64,000 nucleotides of DNA, taken from Tritrichomonas musculus (Eukaryota > Parabasalia > Tritrichomonadida > Tritrichomonadidae). Location: the NCBI GenBank assembly GCA_039105265.1, contig JAPFFF010000015.1, forward strand, positions 2,976,001 through 3,040,000. The letters are read 5' to 3'. Below the pieces are notes generated by a model. The model searched no databases. It was not told where the DNA came from and saw nothing but the letters and a program-made list of their open reading frames with translations. This document shows positions 34,232-44,458 of the stretch, one piece after another. The first letter of the stretch is position 1. Each line of letters starts with the position of its first letter. The position numbers and the translations under genes are program-made.

Positions 34232-36251
34232 GCTGATTCATTTGCTTGTTTCGCCCCACTATATTGCTGATTGAACTGTTTCATTTGCTTGTTTCGGTCG
34301 GCTGTATTGCTGATTGAACTGTTTCATTTGCTTGTTTCGGTCGGCTGTATTGCTGATTGAACTGTTTTATTTGCTTGTTTCGGCCCGCTGTATTGCTGAT
34401 TGAACTGTTTCATTTGCTTGTATCGGTCGGCTGTACTGATGATTGAACTGTTTCAATTGCTTGTTTCGGCCCGCTGTATTGCTGATTGAACTGTTTCATT
34501 TGCTTGTATCGGTCGGCTGTATTGCTGATTGAACTGTTTCATTTGCTTGTTTCGGTCGGCTGTACTGATGATTGAACTGTTTCATTTGCTTGTTTCGGTC
34601 GGCTGTACTGATGATTGAACTGTTTCATTTGCTTGTTTCGGTCGGCTGTACTGATGATTGAACTGTTTCAATTGCTTGTTTCGGCCCGCTGTATTGCTGA
34701 TTGAACTGTTTCATTTGCTTGTTTCGGTCGGCTGTACTGATGATTGAACTGTTTCATTTGCTTGTTTCGGTCGGCTGTATTGCTGATTGAACTGTTTCAT
34801 TTGCTTGTTTCGGTCGGCTGTACTGATGATTGAACTGTTTCAATTGCTTGTTTCGGCCCGCTGTATTGCTGATTGAACTGTTTCATTTGCTTGTATCGGT
34901 CGGCTGTATTGCTGATTGAACTGTTTCATTTGCTTGTTTCGGTCGGCTGTACTGATGATTGAACTGTTTCATTTGCTTGTATCGGTCGGCTGTACTGATG
35001 ATTGAACTGTTTCAATTGCTTGTTTCGGCCCGCTGTATTGCTGATTGAACTGTTTCATTTGCTTGTATCGGTCGGCTGTACTTATGATTGAACTGTTTCA
35101 TTTGCTTGTTTCGGTCGGCTGTACTGATGATTGAACTGTTTCATTTGCTTGTTTCGGTCGGCTGTACTGATGATTGAACTGTTTCATTTGCTTGTTTCGG
35201 TCGGCTGTACTGATGATTGAACTGTTTCAATTGCTTGTTTCGGCCCGCTGTATTGCTGATTGAACTGTTTCATTTGCTTGTTTCGGTCGGCTGTACTGAT
35301 GATTGAACTGTTTCATTTGCTTGTTTCGGTCGGCTGTATTGCTGATTGAACTGTTTCATTTGCTTGTATCGGCCCGCTGTATTGCTGATTGAACTGTTTC
35401 ATTTGCTTGTTTCGGTCGGCTGTATTGCTGATTGAACTGTTTCATTTGCTTGTTTCGGTCGGCTGTACTGATGATTGAACTGTTTCATTTGCTTGTATCG
35501 GTCGGCTGTACTGATGATTGAACTGTTTCAATTGCTTGTTTCGGCCCGCTGTATTGCTGATTGAACTGTTTCATTTGCTTGTATCGGTCGGCTGTACTTA
35601 TGATTGAACTGTTTCATTTGCTTGTTTCGGTCGGCTGTACTGATGATTGAACTGTTTCATTTGCTTGTTTCGGTCGGCTGTACTGATGATTGAACTGTTT
35701 CATTTGCTTGTTTCGGTCGGCTGTACTGATGATTGAACTGTTTCAATTGCTTGTTTCGGCCCGCTGTATTGCTGATTGAACTGTTTCATTTGCTTGTTTC
35801 GGTCGGCTGTACTGATGATTGAACTGTTTCATTTGCTTGTTTCGGTCGGCTGTATTGCTGATTGAACTGTTTCATTTGCTTGTATCGGCCCGCTGTATTG
35901 CTGATTGAACTGTTTCATTTGCTTGTTTCGGTCGGCTGTACTGATGATTGAACTGTTTCATTTGCTTGTTTCGGTCGGCTGTACTGATGATTGAACTGTT
36001 TCATTTGCTTGTTTCGGTCGGCTGTACTGATGATTGAACTGTTTCATTTGCTTGTTTCGGTCGGCTGTACTGATGATTGAACTGTTTCATTTGCTTGTTT
36101 CGGTCGGCTGTATTGCTGATTGAACTGTTTCATTTGCTTGTATCGGCCCGCTGTATTGCTGATTGAACTGTTTCATTTGCTTGTTTCGGTCGGCTGTACT
36201 GATGATTGAACTGTTTCATTTGCTTGTTTCGGTCGGCTGTACTGATGATTG
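34232..36251 (-). repeat. 43-bp tandem array, right arm (about 47 units)
   Basis: Mirror image of the left 43-bp array but nearly twice as long. A higher-order block of 516 bases (12 monomers) is repeated: the rare variant GTCGGCTGTACTTATGATTG occurs near 35065 and again near 35588. The arms have therefore expanded independently after the element acquired its present form. Confidence 0.95.
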
Positions 36252-36594
36252 AGGAGTATTATTTTCCATTGTATTTGAATACTATAAGATTCATATTTTT
36301 ACCAATTATTGAAAAACTGTAGATCAACATATAGATTATGCTTAATCTAGATGTAGATATCTGGAATTGTTTCCAGGAAAACGTCACTTTAGGTGACAGC
36401 AGTCATTTCTAATTGAGCAAAAATAGGTAATCTTACAATATCTTTTATTGATCCATTGCTTTTTTCTTACCAAATATTTTTTTAGCGCGTTCTTTTGAAA
36501 AAGTTTATATCTCTTTCAATTTTTTTTTCTGAACTTATTCATATGCTTTGTCTCAAAAAGTGGGCGCACCTATAAGGTCAATTTAAAATCAGCC
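36252..36594 (-). repeat. Right unique terminus of the giant MULE
   Basis: Inverted near-identical copy of 22073-22413, ending in the 9-bp duplication at 36595-36603. The first differences from the left terminus lie in the outermost 10 bases. Confidence 0.85.
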
Positions 36595-37257
36595 TTCGTA
36601 ACAGAAAATTTTATTATTTAATTATCTTTGTTTTTAATGAGTTTTTACATTTTTAATATAATGCAAATAATTGTAGAAAACACAGTAGTTATTGGGAACA
36701 ACATTTTATTTGAAATTATAGATGAAGATAATTATTGCAAATATCTTGCTAAAAAAAGAATTTTTGTTATTTTAAAAGCTTAAAATTCCATTACAAATGT
36801 ATTTTATTTCATCATAATAATGCAATACTGATTTTTTATTTGCTTTGTCTGAAATTATAATCTAATTTTTTCTTGAATTCTATCCTTTTTATAAATTTTC
36901 CTGTTTAATATTCATTTATATTTATAGTACAATTATAAAAACATGATTTTCTTCTAAAAAAAGAGTTTTGAGTAAATCCAAAATTAATATTAATAACTTA
37001 ATAAACCTCTTTATAATTATCATTTTTTGATTAAACTTTCCTTTATGAAAGAATTTCGATAAAAAAAAGAAATGCAAAATGAAAAATATGGATTTTTTAA
37101 AAAACCAAAAAAAAATTCTGTTACGAAAGTGGAAAATTCTGTTACGAAAGTGGATAAAAAATCAAAAAGTTAGGTGATAACTAATTTTGAAAATTTTGGT
37201 GGTTACATTTTCTGTTACGAAAGTGGATTTTTCCGTTACAAAAGTGGAACAACTGTA

Positions 37258-39995
37258 TATCATTTTAGCTTAACTTTAATGATACTAGTCATTAGCTATT
37301 CAAAGATTAATTAAAAATTTGTACAAATACTATATATTATTCTCCCGTTTACATATAATTCTCCTCACTCTATTCGAAAATATGTGTTTGTTGAATAAAA
37401 AAAAAACTGAAAATTTTACAATATTTTTTATCGGCATTCTAGAAGAGTCGAAACTAGCGAATTTGTAATAAATATGATTATAATTAAAATATTTTACTTA
37501 ATAACAGATAATAAATTTAAACTATTAATTATGATATATTTAATGCGCTAGAAAACAAGATATTACTATAAAAAATGATGACTTTTGAATTCAAATACTG
37601 ATCGTAATAGGCAAATTTTTAACCTTGGATAATTTTGTTAAAACTTTTCTATAAAAAGCATTTTATTAATCATTTATATCATAAAAAATATCATATATTT
37701 GATTTTTGATTGGTATAAATTGGAATTTATTGCCTAATAAAGTTGGACTTAGCTATTGTAAATAAAAAATGATATGTAATTTTTTGATCATTTGACGAAA
37801 TGAAGCTCCAAAACATAAAATACCCTATTGGATATTGATAATCATCATTAGAAATTTATATTTTTTAAAAAATTAACAAAAATAAGTAAATCATATTGCT
37901 ATTACGAAAAATGTAGCGCACCAAATTCAGTGAAATTTAGCCATCAGAAAATGCATATATAATAACGATGATTTTATCAATATTTCAAAAATTTGTTATG
38001 AATTTGGAGAGAAAAGAAAGATTTGAAATTGAGAGGAATTCATGTAAAGTTCTCAATTCTGATTTTAAAAAACATAAATTTCTCATTTAAAACGATAATT
38101 ATGATAAATCTAATAGATTAAAAATCTTATTATATTTGTGCTTAATAAAAATTCAAACAATAAATTTAAAATATTCAAAATCAATCGTTTTTCAAAATCA
38201 AAATTTTGAAAAAATTATAAACGGTTTAGTGTCTACAGTTCTGGCATTCTTTCAATAAAAACTGAATTTCAAAAGCATAAAAATTTAGTTTTTTTAAAAA
38301 AACAAAGGGGTATCAATTTACCAAAATTTCAAAATTTTTAATTATGTCTTCTAAATAAGAAAAATATATTCAATATTATATAATAAATAAAATATAAATA
38401 CAACTCAAACAAATCTATAGTAGAGGAAGAAAGATAAATATGAAAATATGAAATTTATTGAAAAATTTAAAATTTTTGTGATAATGCTAACTTTTTGATA
38501 TAAAATTTTATTTACTAGATTCATAAGGAATTGGTAAATATATCGATTTCACTTTGTTTTTTATAATTTAAATAATAATTCATGTTTTATGCACATTAAC
38601 AAACAAAATTAAATATATATTTATTAAAAAAATAAAGATAAATATTATTAATTTAAAGATAATCAATATATTAAAATTATCGAAAAATACGTTTTTGTAT
38701 AATGATTTTATTTGCTCAAATAATTACAAAAAAAGCTTAAACATATGATATTTATAATATTTATTTGAATTTAAAGTGAAAATTAAAGATCCTGCTGTCA
38801 AGCAACGTTCACAAATTGCGGTTTTGATATCAGGATGAAAAATAAATTAATTAATATTTTTAAAAAAATTTATACATAAAGAACTTCAATTTTGAAATTT
38901 TAGTTTCATTCCTTCGTTAAATACCTCGGGATTTGATAAAATTGAATGAATAAAAAAAATCAATATGTTTTTGATTATGCAGAAACTCCTGAAAATTCAT
39001 AGAACAAATTTTAATGGAAACTCTTGATCCCGAATTAGTAAATTTTCCATACGAGGTCGAAGATTGGAAACGTTTCTTGTTAATTATCTAAAAATATTCA
39101 AAAAGTTATTCGGAAATGGTTCAAAAAAAAAAAAATAATAAAAATAATGTTTAGAAAAAGTTTGATAAAAGAAATGCAATCTTTCAATTTTTTTTGGAAT
39201 TGGTTCAAAAAGTTATTCGAAAATGCTTCAATTTTTTTTTAAGCTTTCATTATTCTTTCAATTTTTTTTTGGAAATGATTCAAAAAGTTATTCGGAAATG
39301 CTTCAATTTTTTCATTTTGAATAGCTTTAAAAAAATGAATATTTTATCTATATCTTTTTTTTCTACTATGAAATTTATTTATACAATATATTTATAATAT
39401 ATAGCTTATATATTTAAAAATTAGTAGTTATAACAATAGAAGAATAATTTTATTTCTCTCATTATTCTTAATTTTGCTATAATTCGCATTATTTTATTAT
39501 TAATTAGTTCTATATTTAAATATTATATTATTAATTTCCTTTATAATATATATATTATATATATTTTCAAAAATATATTTATTATTTGTATATATAAATA
39601 TTTTTTGATTACAAATTTTTGTAAAAAATTGAGAGATCAATTCCCCTTTAAAAAAACTAAGAAAATTAAACTCAAAATAATTTCAAGAATTTGACATAAA
39701 TGTAACCTTCCGCAGACGTCATTTTTTTCCTACATCTTTTCAGATTTGAAATCCCAATGATGGGAGTTGCATCCCTTTTCCACATATTGCTATTTCATTT
39801 TTAAGCATTTTTCTCTGAATTTTCTCTCAATAGTTTTTATTTTTTTTATATTCAGAAATCATCTCAAATTTTTTTTCGATCTTTTTTTTTGAATGAAAAT
39901 TACCATCACTTGAAAAACCTCTTACTCTTCTCAATTATCCTCATACACATGAATCAGCTTTGAATTTTCTGAGTTTTACATTTATTGCACACAAA
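37258..39995. other. Intergenic, AT-rich, no gene seen
   Basis: About 2.7 kb of AT-rich sequence. A short tandem repeat at 39098-39320 is listed separately. The stretch near 39896-39945 belongs to a dispersed repeat also found, inverted, around 44420-45330. No gene is supported; the 67-codon frame at 39194 is created by the tandem repeat. Confidence 0.5.
39098..39320 (+). repeat. Three degenerate units with CAAAAAGTTATTCGGAAATG
   Basis: The word TTCAAAAAGTTATTCG(G/A)AAATG occurs three times (near 39098, 39208 and 39279), each followed by a T-rich stretch. The spacing is irregular, so this is an old or slipped tandem repeat. Confidence 0.5.
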
Positions 39996-40199
39996 TTTTC
40001 AAATGGCGAAGTGACAAACTATAGAAAAAGTTACACCATTTTTTTCTGAGGAAAATTCGTTATTCTGACTTTTTGAGTTAATTGAGAAGGCACACAAAAA
40101 GTTCTAAAATTTTCTTGTAAAGTTTTGAAAAAGTTCACTAAGATAAAACCATGAAAAAGCGCCATTTTTATAGAACTAAACCAATCAAAGAAACCGAGA

Positions 40200-40476
40200 T
40201 GACGACATTGCCGCCCATAGCATGATCACGATCAGTAATGCTTAGCAGCTAGCTGGTTGTAACTGCGGCGAGTCGTCATCCGGACAAAGATATCGCGATT
40301 TCATCCGGAAGATCTGGAATTGACGACATTGCCGCCCATAGCAAGACCACGATCAGTAATGCTTAGCAGCTAGCTGGTTGTAACTGCGGCGAGTCGTCAT
40401 CCGGACAAAGATATCGCGATTTCATCCGGAAGATCTGGAATGACGACATTGCCGCCCATAGGACGACCACGGTGGC
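40200..40476 (+). repeat. GC-rich tandem repeat of about 120 bp, left arm of the second MULE
   Basis: Two full units and a partial third, starting TGACGACATTGCCGCCCATA at 40200, 40321 and 40441. Each unit contains its own inverted pair, TGACGAC...GCCGC against GCGGC..GTCGTCA, plus GATATCGCGATTTCATCCGG and the palindrome AGCAGCTAGCTGGT. The composition is far more GC-rich than the neighbourhood. Confidence 0.9.
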
Positions 40477-40670
40477 AATAAAAAGATAAAAATAAAACAA
40501 ACAAAAAACAAACAAAATTGATTATTTAATATTATTATTACGATTTTTTAATTTTTTTATTTTGATAAAGCTTATTTAAAATATTCTGAGTCTTCTCAGA
40601 AATTTGTTAATTTTTTTTTTTTTAATAAATATATATAACTTTTTGAAAGAATTATGGTCTTTTTATATTT

Positions 40671-43013
40671 ATGGAAGAAGACCAAAATCTTTATTATTCA
40701 GCGAAATATCTATCTCATACGCAAAGACCTAATTCTTTAAAAGATAAAGGATTAAGAACATTCATTGAAATTGTTCCTTTGCATTCTCAGAATTTCAATA
40801 TCATTTCGCTAATCCTTTTCCTCGATAGCTTAACCAAAGAATTTATATGCAACAACAAAAGAGTTTATAATGACATTTTTTCGTTTAGTTGCTGTAATAA
40901 ATCAAAGATAAATACTGAAATTCAAATATTTAGCATAACTGTCAAAAACGATTTGGAAACCATTAAAGTTCTCGCTAGAGATCAACTCCTTGAAAACCAA
41001 ACTATGAAAGTTGTTACTATTGATTTTGAAGAATGTATCATGACGTCGCCATATACTTTGAAAAATAAAGAGTGTCCTTTTTTGACTCAAGATTTTTGGA
41101 ATAAACAATGTAAACATAAAAATTCAATGCTTTATACTTTTTGTAATTACGTAGCTCGAAAAAATTCTAATTTTCCAATATTTATAAAATTTGCTTTTCA
41201 AAACTTTTTAGATAAAAGAACCTTGCGTAGAAGAGCCGTTAGTTTTCAAGGTTATGATGATTTTTATAAAATTTTATTGCATTTACCTGGTTTTGTTTAT
41301 ATTGAGATAAGTACTCAAAAAGTTCAGGACGATGGATTTGCATTTAAATTTAATAATGATTTTGCTTTTATTAAAAATATAATATGGATTATGCCTTGGG
41401 CTTTAGAAGTTATAAATTATATGCATTATTTGCAAATTGATGCTTCTTTTTATGCGCTTAAGCCTTACAAATTTTGTATATACCATTCAATTTATTTCAA
41501 TTCAAGTTTTCCTTTCGCATTATCAATTGGCCCTAAAGAGAACCGTTTTTTATATAATTTATTATTTGATGGATTAAATAAGTTTTGTTTAAATAAAAAT
41601 GTTTTTGAAAATAAAGTTGTTTTATCAGATTTAGGTTCTCCTATCAAAAAGTTCTGTAAATTACATTCAAATATTCAATATTTTTGTCATCGTCATATTA
41701 TACAAATATTTGGACCTAAATCATCATTAGGCATATGGGTTGCAAGGTTATTGAGATGCAAAACATATTTAATATATAAACAAGAAAAAGAATTTATTTT
41801 AGTTGAAATGGACGAATATAAAAAAGATCCAAATTCACCTTTATTTGACGATACCGATCAAGATAATGAAAAAAAACAAAAATTAAAAGATTTTGAAATT
41901 ATGTTAAAAGATATAGATGAAGTGGAAAGAATGCCAAATAAAGAAGAAATTAAAAAAAGTGATTATTATATTGCTAATTGGGCAATATGGATTCGTTCTG
42001 ACCACCATGTAGCTCGTTGTTCAAATCATTCGGAAGGTTTCCACGGAAATATCAATCAAAAATTGCCAGATTCCGGAACTCATTCATTTAAAACTGGTTT
42101 CACAACAATTGTAAATTATTTATTAAATTATATAAATAATTACTCAGATATTTGTGGAAATTCTTTTCAAAATAAACATCAAAAAATGATTCAAAAAGTT
42201 ATACAAATTCTTAGCAAGAGACCAGATAATTATTTAAAATGTTCAAAAGAAAATTGTGATTGTGGTGAAGATGATTTTGTTGAATCAATTTATGGAGTGA
42301 AACTTCCTTGCATACATACAATATTAAATAATTTTTGCAAATCAGAAATATTTAATATTGTTAAAAATAGCAATGAAATTGATATTCAATATTTATTTGT
42401 TCAATCTCTCAAAAAGTTCCCGAATTATAAATTTGAAAAAAATCTTTTTAAATCAAATAGAAAAAATATAGATAGAATAATATCAATATACGAAGTTGAA
42501 AAGAATAGAAAGTTTGATAAGGAATCATTGAATATATTAGGCTCTTTTATTAATGAGTTTCTTAATTGTTTTACATATGTTTTACCAAAATTCCCAAATA
42601 TTAATCCAAATGATGCCAAATATTCTGGAAATCATTTTGATTTTCGAGCACTTGATGAAAAATTGGTTTTCAGAAAAAAGAAAGAAGAAAGTAACACAAG
42701 TCAAAAGAAAGAAAAATTAAAACTTGAAAATTTATACGACGAAGATGACAATTTTGATTCAATGATAAAAGACTGTAATGCTGACATCGAATTAATTAAG
42801 AAAAAATACTATGAAACGAAGGCTGAAATTAAAGGAATGTATCCTCAATTATCATATCATGATATCGAAAAAATATGTTTTTCTAATTTTGTCCGCTATG
42901 TTTTTGAAACTAGATGCGATAATTCAGGTGTCATATATTTTTTATCTAAATTCAAAATAGCAAGTTGGAAAAATGCAGATTTAGCTGCAGGTGGTAACAG
43001 ATTTTTCTCTTAA
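40671..43013 (+). CDS. MULE transposase of the 3.6-kb element
   Basis: An intact 780-aa frame. DDE residues: Asp257 in LQIDASFYALKPY, Asp320 in VVLSDLGSPIK and Glu455 in SNHSEGFHGN, with FCHRHI at 338-343. The Cys-rich C..NCDCGEDDF...CIH segment follows near residues 525-545. It is collinear with the 737-aa transposase of the giant MULE over the core and the C-terminus but clearly diverged, and it has a longer acidic/Lys-rich insert between the second Asp and the Glu (residues about 375-425). Same-family transposases with unrelated terminal sequences imply two long-separated lineages. The stop codon lies at the start of the right inverted repeat. Confidence 0.93.
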   Translation: MEEDQNLYYSAKYLSHTQRPNSLKDKGLRTFIEIVPLHSQNFNIISLILFLDSLTKEFICNNKRVYNDIFSFSCCNKSKINTEIQIFSITVKNDLETIKVLARDQLLENQTMKVVTIDFEECIMTSPYTLKNKECPFLTQDFWNKQCKHKNSMLYTFCNYVARKNSNFPIFIKFAFQNFLDKRTLRRRAVSFQGYDDFYKILLHLPGFVYIEISTQKVQDDGFAFKFNNDFAFIKNIIWIMPWALEVINYMHYLQIDASFYALKPYKFCIYHSIYFNSSFPFALSIGPKENRFLYNLLFDGLNKFCLNKNVFENKVVLSDLGSPIKKFCKLHSNIQYFCHRHIIQIFGPKSSLGIWVARLLRCKTYLIYKQEKEFILVEMDEYKKDPNSPLFDDTDQDNEKKQKLKDFEIMLKDIDEVERMPNKEEIKKSDYYIANWAIWIRSDHHVARCSNHSEGFHGNINQKLPDSGTHSFKTGFTTIVNYLLNYINNYSDICGNSFQNKHQKMIQKVIQILSKRPDNYLKCSKENCDCGEDDFVESIYGVKLPCIHTILNNFCKSEIFNIVKNSNEIDIQYLFVQSLKKFPNYKFEKNLFKSNRKNIDRIISIYEVEKNRKFDKESLNILGSFINEFLNCFTYVLPKFPNINPNDAKYSGNHFDFRALDEKLVFRKKKEESNTSQKKEKLKLENLYDEDDNFDSMIKDCNADIELIKKKYYETKAEIKGMYPQLSYHDIEKICFSNFVRYVFETRCDNSGVIYFLSKFKIASWKNADLAAGGNRFFS

Positions 43014-43070
43014 CAAATTTCTGAGAAGACTCAGAATATTTTAAATAAGCTTTATCAAAAAAAAAAAAAT

Positions 43071-43103
<33 letters not shown>

Positions 43104-43167
43104 CACAATAATATTAAATAATCAATTTTGTTTGTTTTTTGTTTGTTTTATTTTCATCTTTTTATTG

Positions 43168-43444
43168 CCACCGTGGTCGTCCTATGGGCGGCAATGTCGT
43201 CAATTCCAGATCTTCCGGATGAAATCGCGATATCTTTGTCCGGATGACGACTCGCCGCAGTTACAACCAGCTAGCTGCTAAGCATTGCTGATCGTGGTCT
43301 TGCTATGGGCGGCAATGTCGTCATTCCAGATCTTCCGGATGAAATCGCGATATCTTTGTCCGGATGACGACTCGCCGCAGTTACAACCAGCTAGCTGCTA
43401 AGCATTACTGATCGTGATCATGCTATGGGCGGCAATGTCGTCAT
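43168..43444 (-). repeat. GC-rich tandem repeat of about 120 bp, right arm of the second MULE
   Basis: Inverted counterpart of the left array with the same number of units and almost no differences (for example one GCATTACTG/GCATTGCTG variant). The equal copy number contrasts with the unequal arms of the giant MULE. Confidence 0.9.
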
Positions 43445-43647
43445 CTCGGTTTCTTTGATTGGTTTAGTTCTATAAAAATGGCGCTTTTTCATGGTTTTAT
43501 CTTAGTGAACTTTTTCAAAACTTTACAAGAAAATTTTAGAACTTTTTGTGTGCCTTCTCAATTAACTCAAAAAGTCAGAATAACGAATTTTCCTCAGAAA
43601 AAAATGGTGTAACTTTTTCTATAGTTTGTCATTCCGCCTTTTCAAAT

Positions 43648-44013
43648 AATTTATATTTTATTATTTTATTCTTATATCTTCATCTTAAAGTGAATATTGA
43701 GAAAAAAATCTAAAATAATTATATGATAAAAAAAGATTAAAATAATTTTTGAATAATAAATTATATATAAATAAGTTTTGTATGAAATATTTTTTAAATA
43801 ATTATCTGTAAAAAAAAGATTATTTAAACAAGCAATGATTAATTGTCCTGTACAAATTTCATATTAGCAAAATAGAGGCGTTTATTTAAAATAGTATTTT
43901 TGTAATTAAAAAAGTAAAATCTGGCTGCTGAGGTTTTGGCTGCTGGTGCTTTGGCTGCTGGTGCTTTGGCTGCTGGCGCTTTGGCTGCTGGTGCTCTGTC
44001 TGCTGAGGTTTTG
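43648..44013. other. AT-rich spacer with a short PAAK-coding tandem repeat
   Basis: AT-rich apart from 43919-44010, where about five 15-base units (GCTTTGGCTGCTGGT) occur. On the minus strand these read APAAK repeats, as in histone H1-like or ribosomal-protein tails. They lie directly downstream of the Myb-like micro-ORF but in another frame, so they may be the displaced tail of a broken gene. Confidence 0.5.
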
Positions 44014-44151
44014 TCATTTTTTATAATGGAAATTGATCTTATTAGCAATTCTTTCTAAAGAGCAACCATTAGCTTTCATATCACAAATTTCAATTTGAAC
44101 TTGGCTGAATATTTCTTTCTCTTCTTTTGTCCACCTAAGATCAATTTCCAT
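44014..44151 (-). CDS. Myb/SANT-like 45-aa micro-ORF, probably a gene fragment
   Basis: The frame encodes 45 residues beginning MEIDLRWTKEEKEIF, followed by a helix and GCSLERIANKI, the layout of one Myb/SANT repeat (first helix with WTKEE, third helix around LERIA) although the second and third conserved Trp are not obvious. A TCATTTT initiator lies 10 nt before the ATG, so it has the look of a real promoter. The stop falls inside an inverted copy of the promoter and start region. Usual trichomonad Myb proteins are 150-250 aa, so this is a truncated copy or an N-terminal exon-like fragment. Alanine/lysine-rich repeats follow in another frame. Confidence 0.45.
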   Translation of the reverse strand: MEIDLRWTKEEKEIFSQVQIEICDMKANGCSLERIANKINFHYKK

Positions 44152-44156
44152 TATAA

Positions 44157-44163
44157 AAAATGA
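44157..44163 (-). promoter_or_regulatory. Inr-type initiator before the Myb-like micro-ORF
   Basis: TCATTTT on the minus strand, with the predicted +1 A 10 nt before the ATG at 44151. Confidence 0.45.
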
Positions 44164-44458
44164 CAAAAAAGCAGATTAATTTTATGCAACCGTTAAGCAT
44201 TATTCAATTTTCAAATTTACTAAAATTGATAAAAATGGTAAGATATTTTCAAAAATTAATTAATTATTAATATATATCCAATTTTATAATTTTTCTATTC
44301 TTTTTCAAATTTCTCTCAATTAACCTAAAAAACTCATTGAATTTTTCAGCTAAAAAAATCACATTTAAATAAATCTTTTCAATATTTTGATAATCCCATT
44401 TAATTAAATGAGAGGAGTATGAGGTTAAATTGAGAAGAGTATGAGGTTTTTCAAGTGA

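Larger units (their letters stand above)
22073..36594 (+). mobile_element. Giant foldback-type MULE, 14.5 kb, with tandem-repeat arms
   Basis: Ends GGCTAAACATAAATTGACC (left) and GGCTGATTTTAAATTGACC (right, complemented) are flanked by a perfect 9-bp duplication, TTCGTAACA, at 22064-22072 and 36595-36603, the duplication size typical of Mutator-like elements. The arms mirror each other: unique terminus of about 340 bp, a 43-bp array, a 48-bp array, then a single transposase gene in the middle. The left arm is about 6.5 kb and the right about 5.6 kb. Arrays of opposite arms use the same units but differ in copy number and order. The unique termini are almost identical and the transposase frame is whole, so the element is young and probably autonomous. 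The architecture recalls Drosophila Foldback/Galileo elements, but the enzyme is a MULE transposase. Confidence 0.92.
21936..37255. mobile_element. TA-flanked element of about 789 bp, split by the large MULE
   Basis: Termini CAGTTGTTCCACTTTTGTAA (left) and the complement (right, ending CAACTG at 37255) are flanked by TA at 21934-21935 and 37256-37257. The inverted repeat extends about 130 bases at each side and contains several copies of the word CCACTTTCGTAAC. The element is interrupted between 22072 and 36595 by the MULE; the restored junction CACTTTCGTAACAGAAAA is identical to a word present earlier in the same element (near 21969), confirming the nesting. It codes for nothing recognisable, so it was a non-autonomous Tc1/mariner-like element. 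Confidence 0.8.
40005..43638 (+). mobile_element. Complete MULE, 3634 bp, with long repeat-bearing inverted ends
   Basis: A perfect 9-bp duplication, TTTTCAAAT, at 39996-40004 and 43639-43647 bounds the element. Termini are GGCGAAGTGACAAACTATAG (left) and GGCGGAATGACAAACTATAG (right, complemented). The inverted repeats are about 600 bp long. From the tip inwards they carry some 195 bp of unique sequence, a GC-rich array with a unit of about 120 bp, and an AT-rich stretch ending in AGAAATTTGTTAA. The right repeat begins at the stop codon of the transposase, so the gene fills all the space between the arms. Near-identical arms, a perfect duplication and a whole gene mark a recent, probably autonomous insertion. 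Confidence 0.95.
44011..44165. repeat. Inverted duplication of a promoter-plus-start segment
   Basis: TGTCATTTTTTATAATGGAA and the following ATTGATCTTA occur at the left on the plus strand and at the right on the minus strand, a perfect inverted pair of about 32 bases around 85 bases of Myb-like coding sequence. Each copy carries a TCATTTT initiator and an ATG. Confidence 0.8.

Noticed and set aside
33760-34284. 174-aa minus-strand gene
   Set aside because: Mirror image of the frame in the left arm; same explanation.
21936-37255. A single 15.3-kb element with TA duplication
   Set aside because: The perfect 9-bp duplication at 22064-22072 and 36595-36603 and the restored host word show two nested elements.
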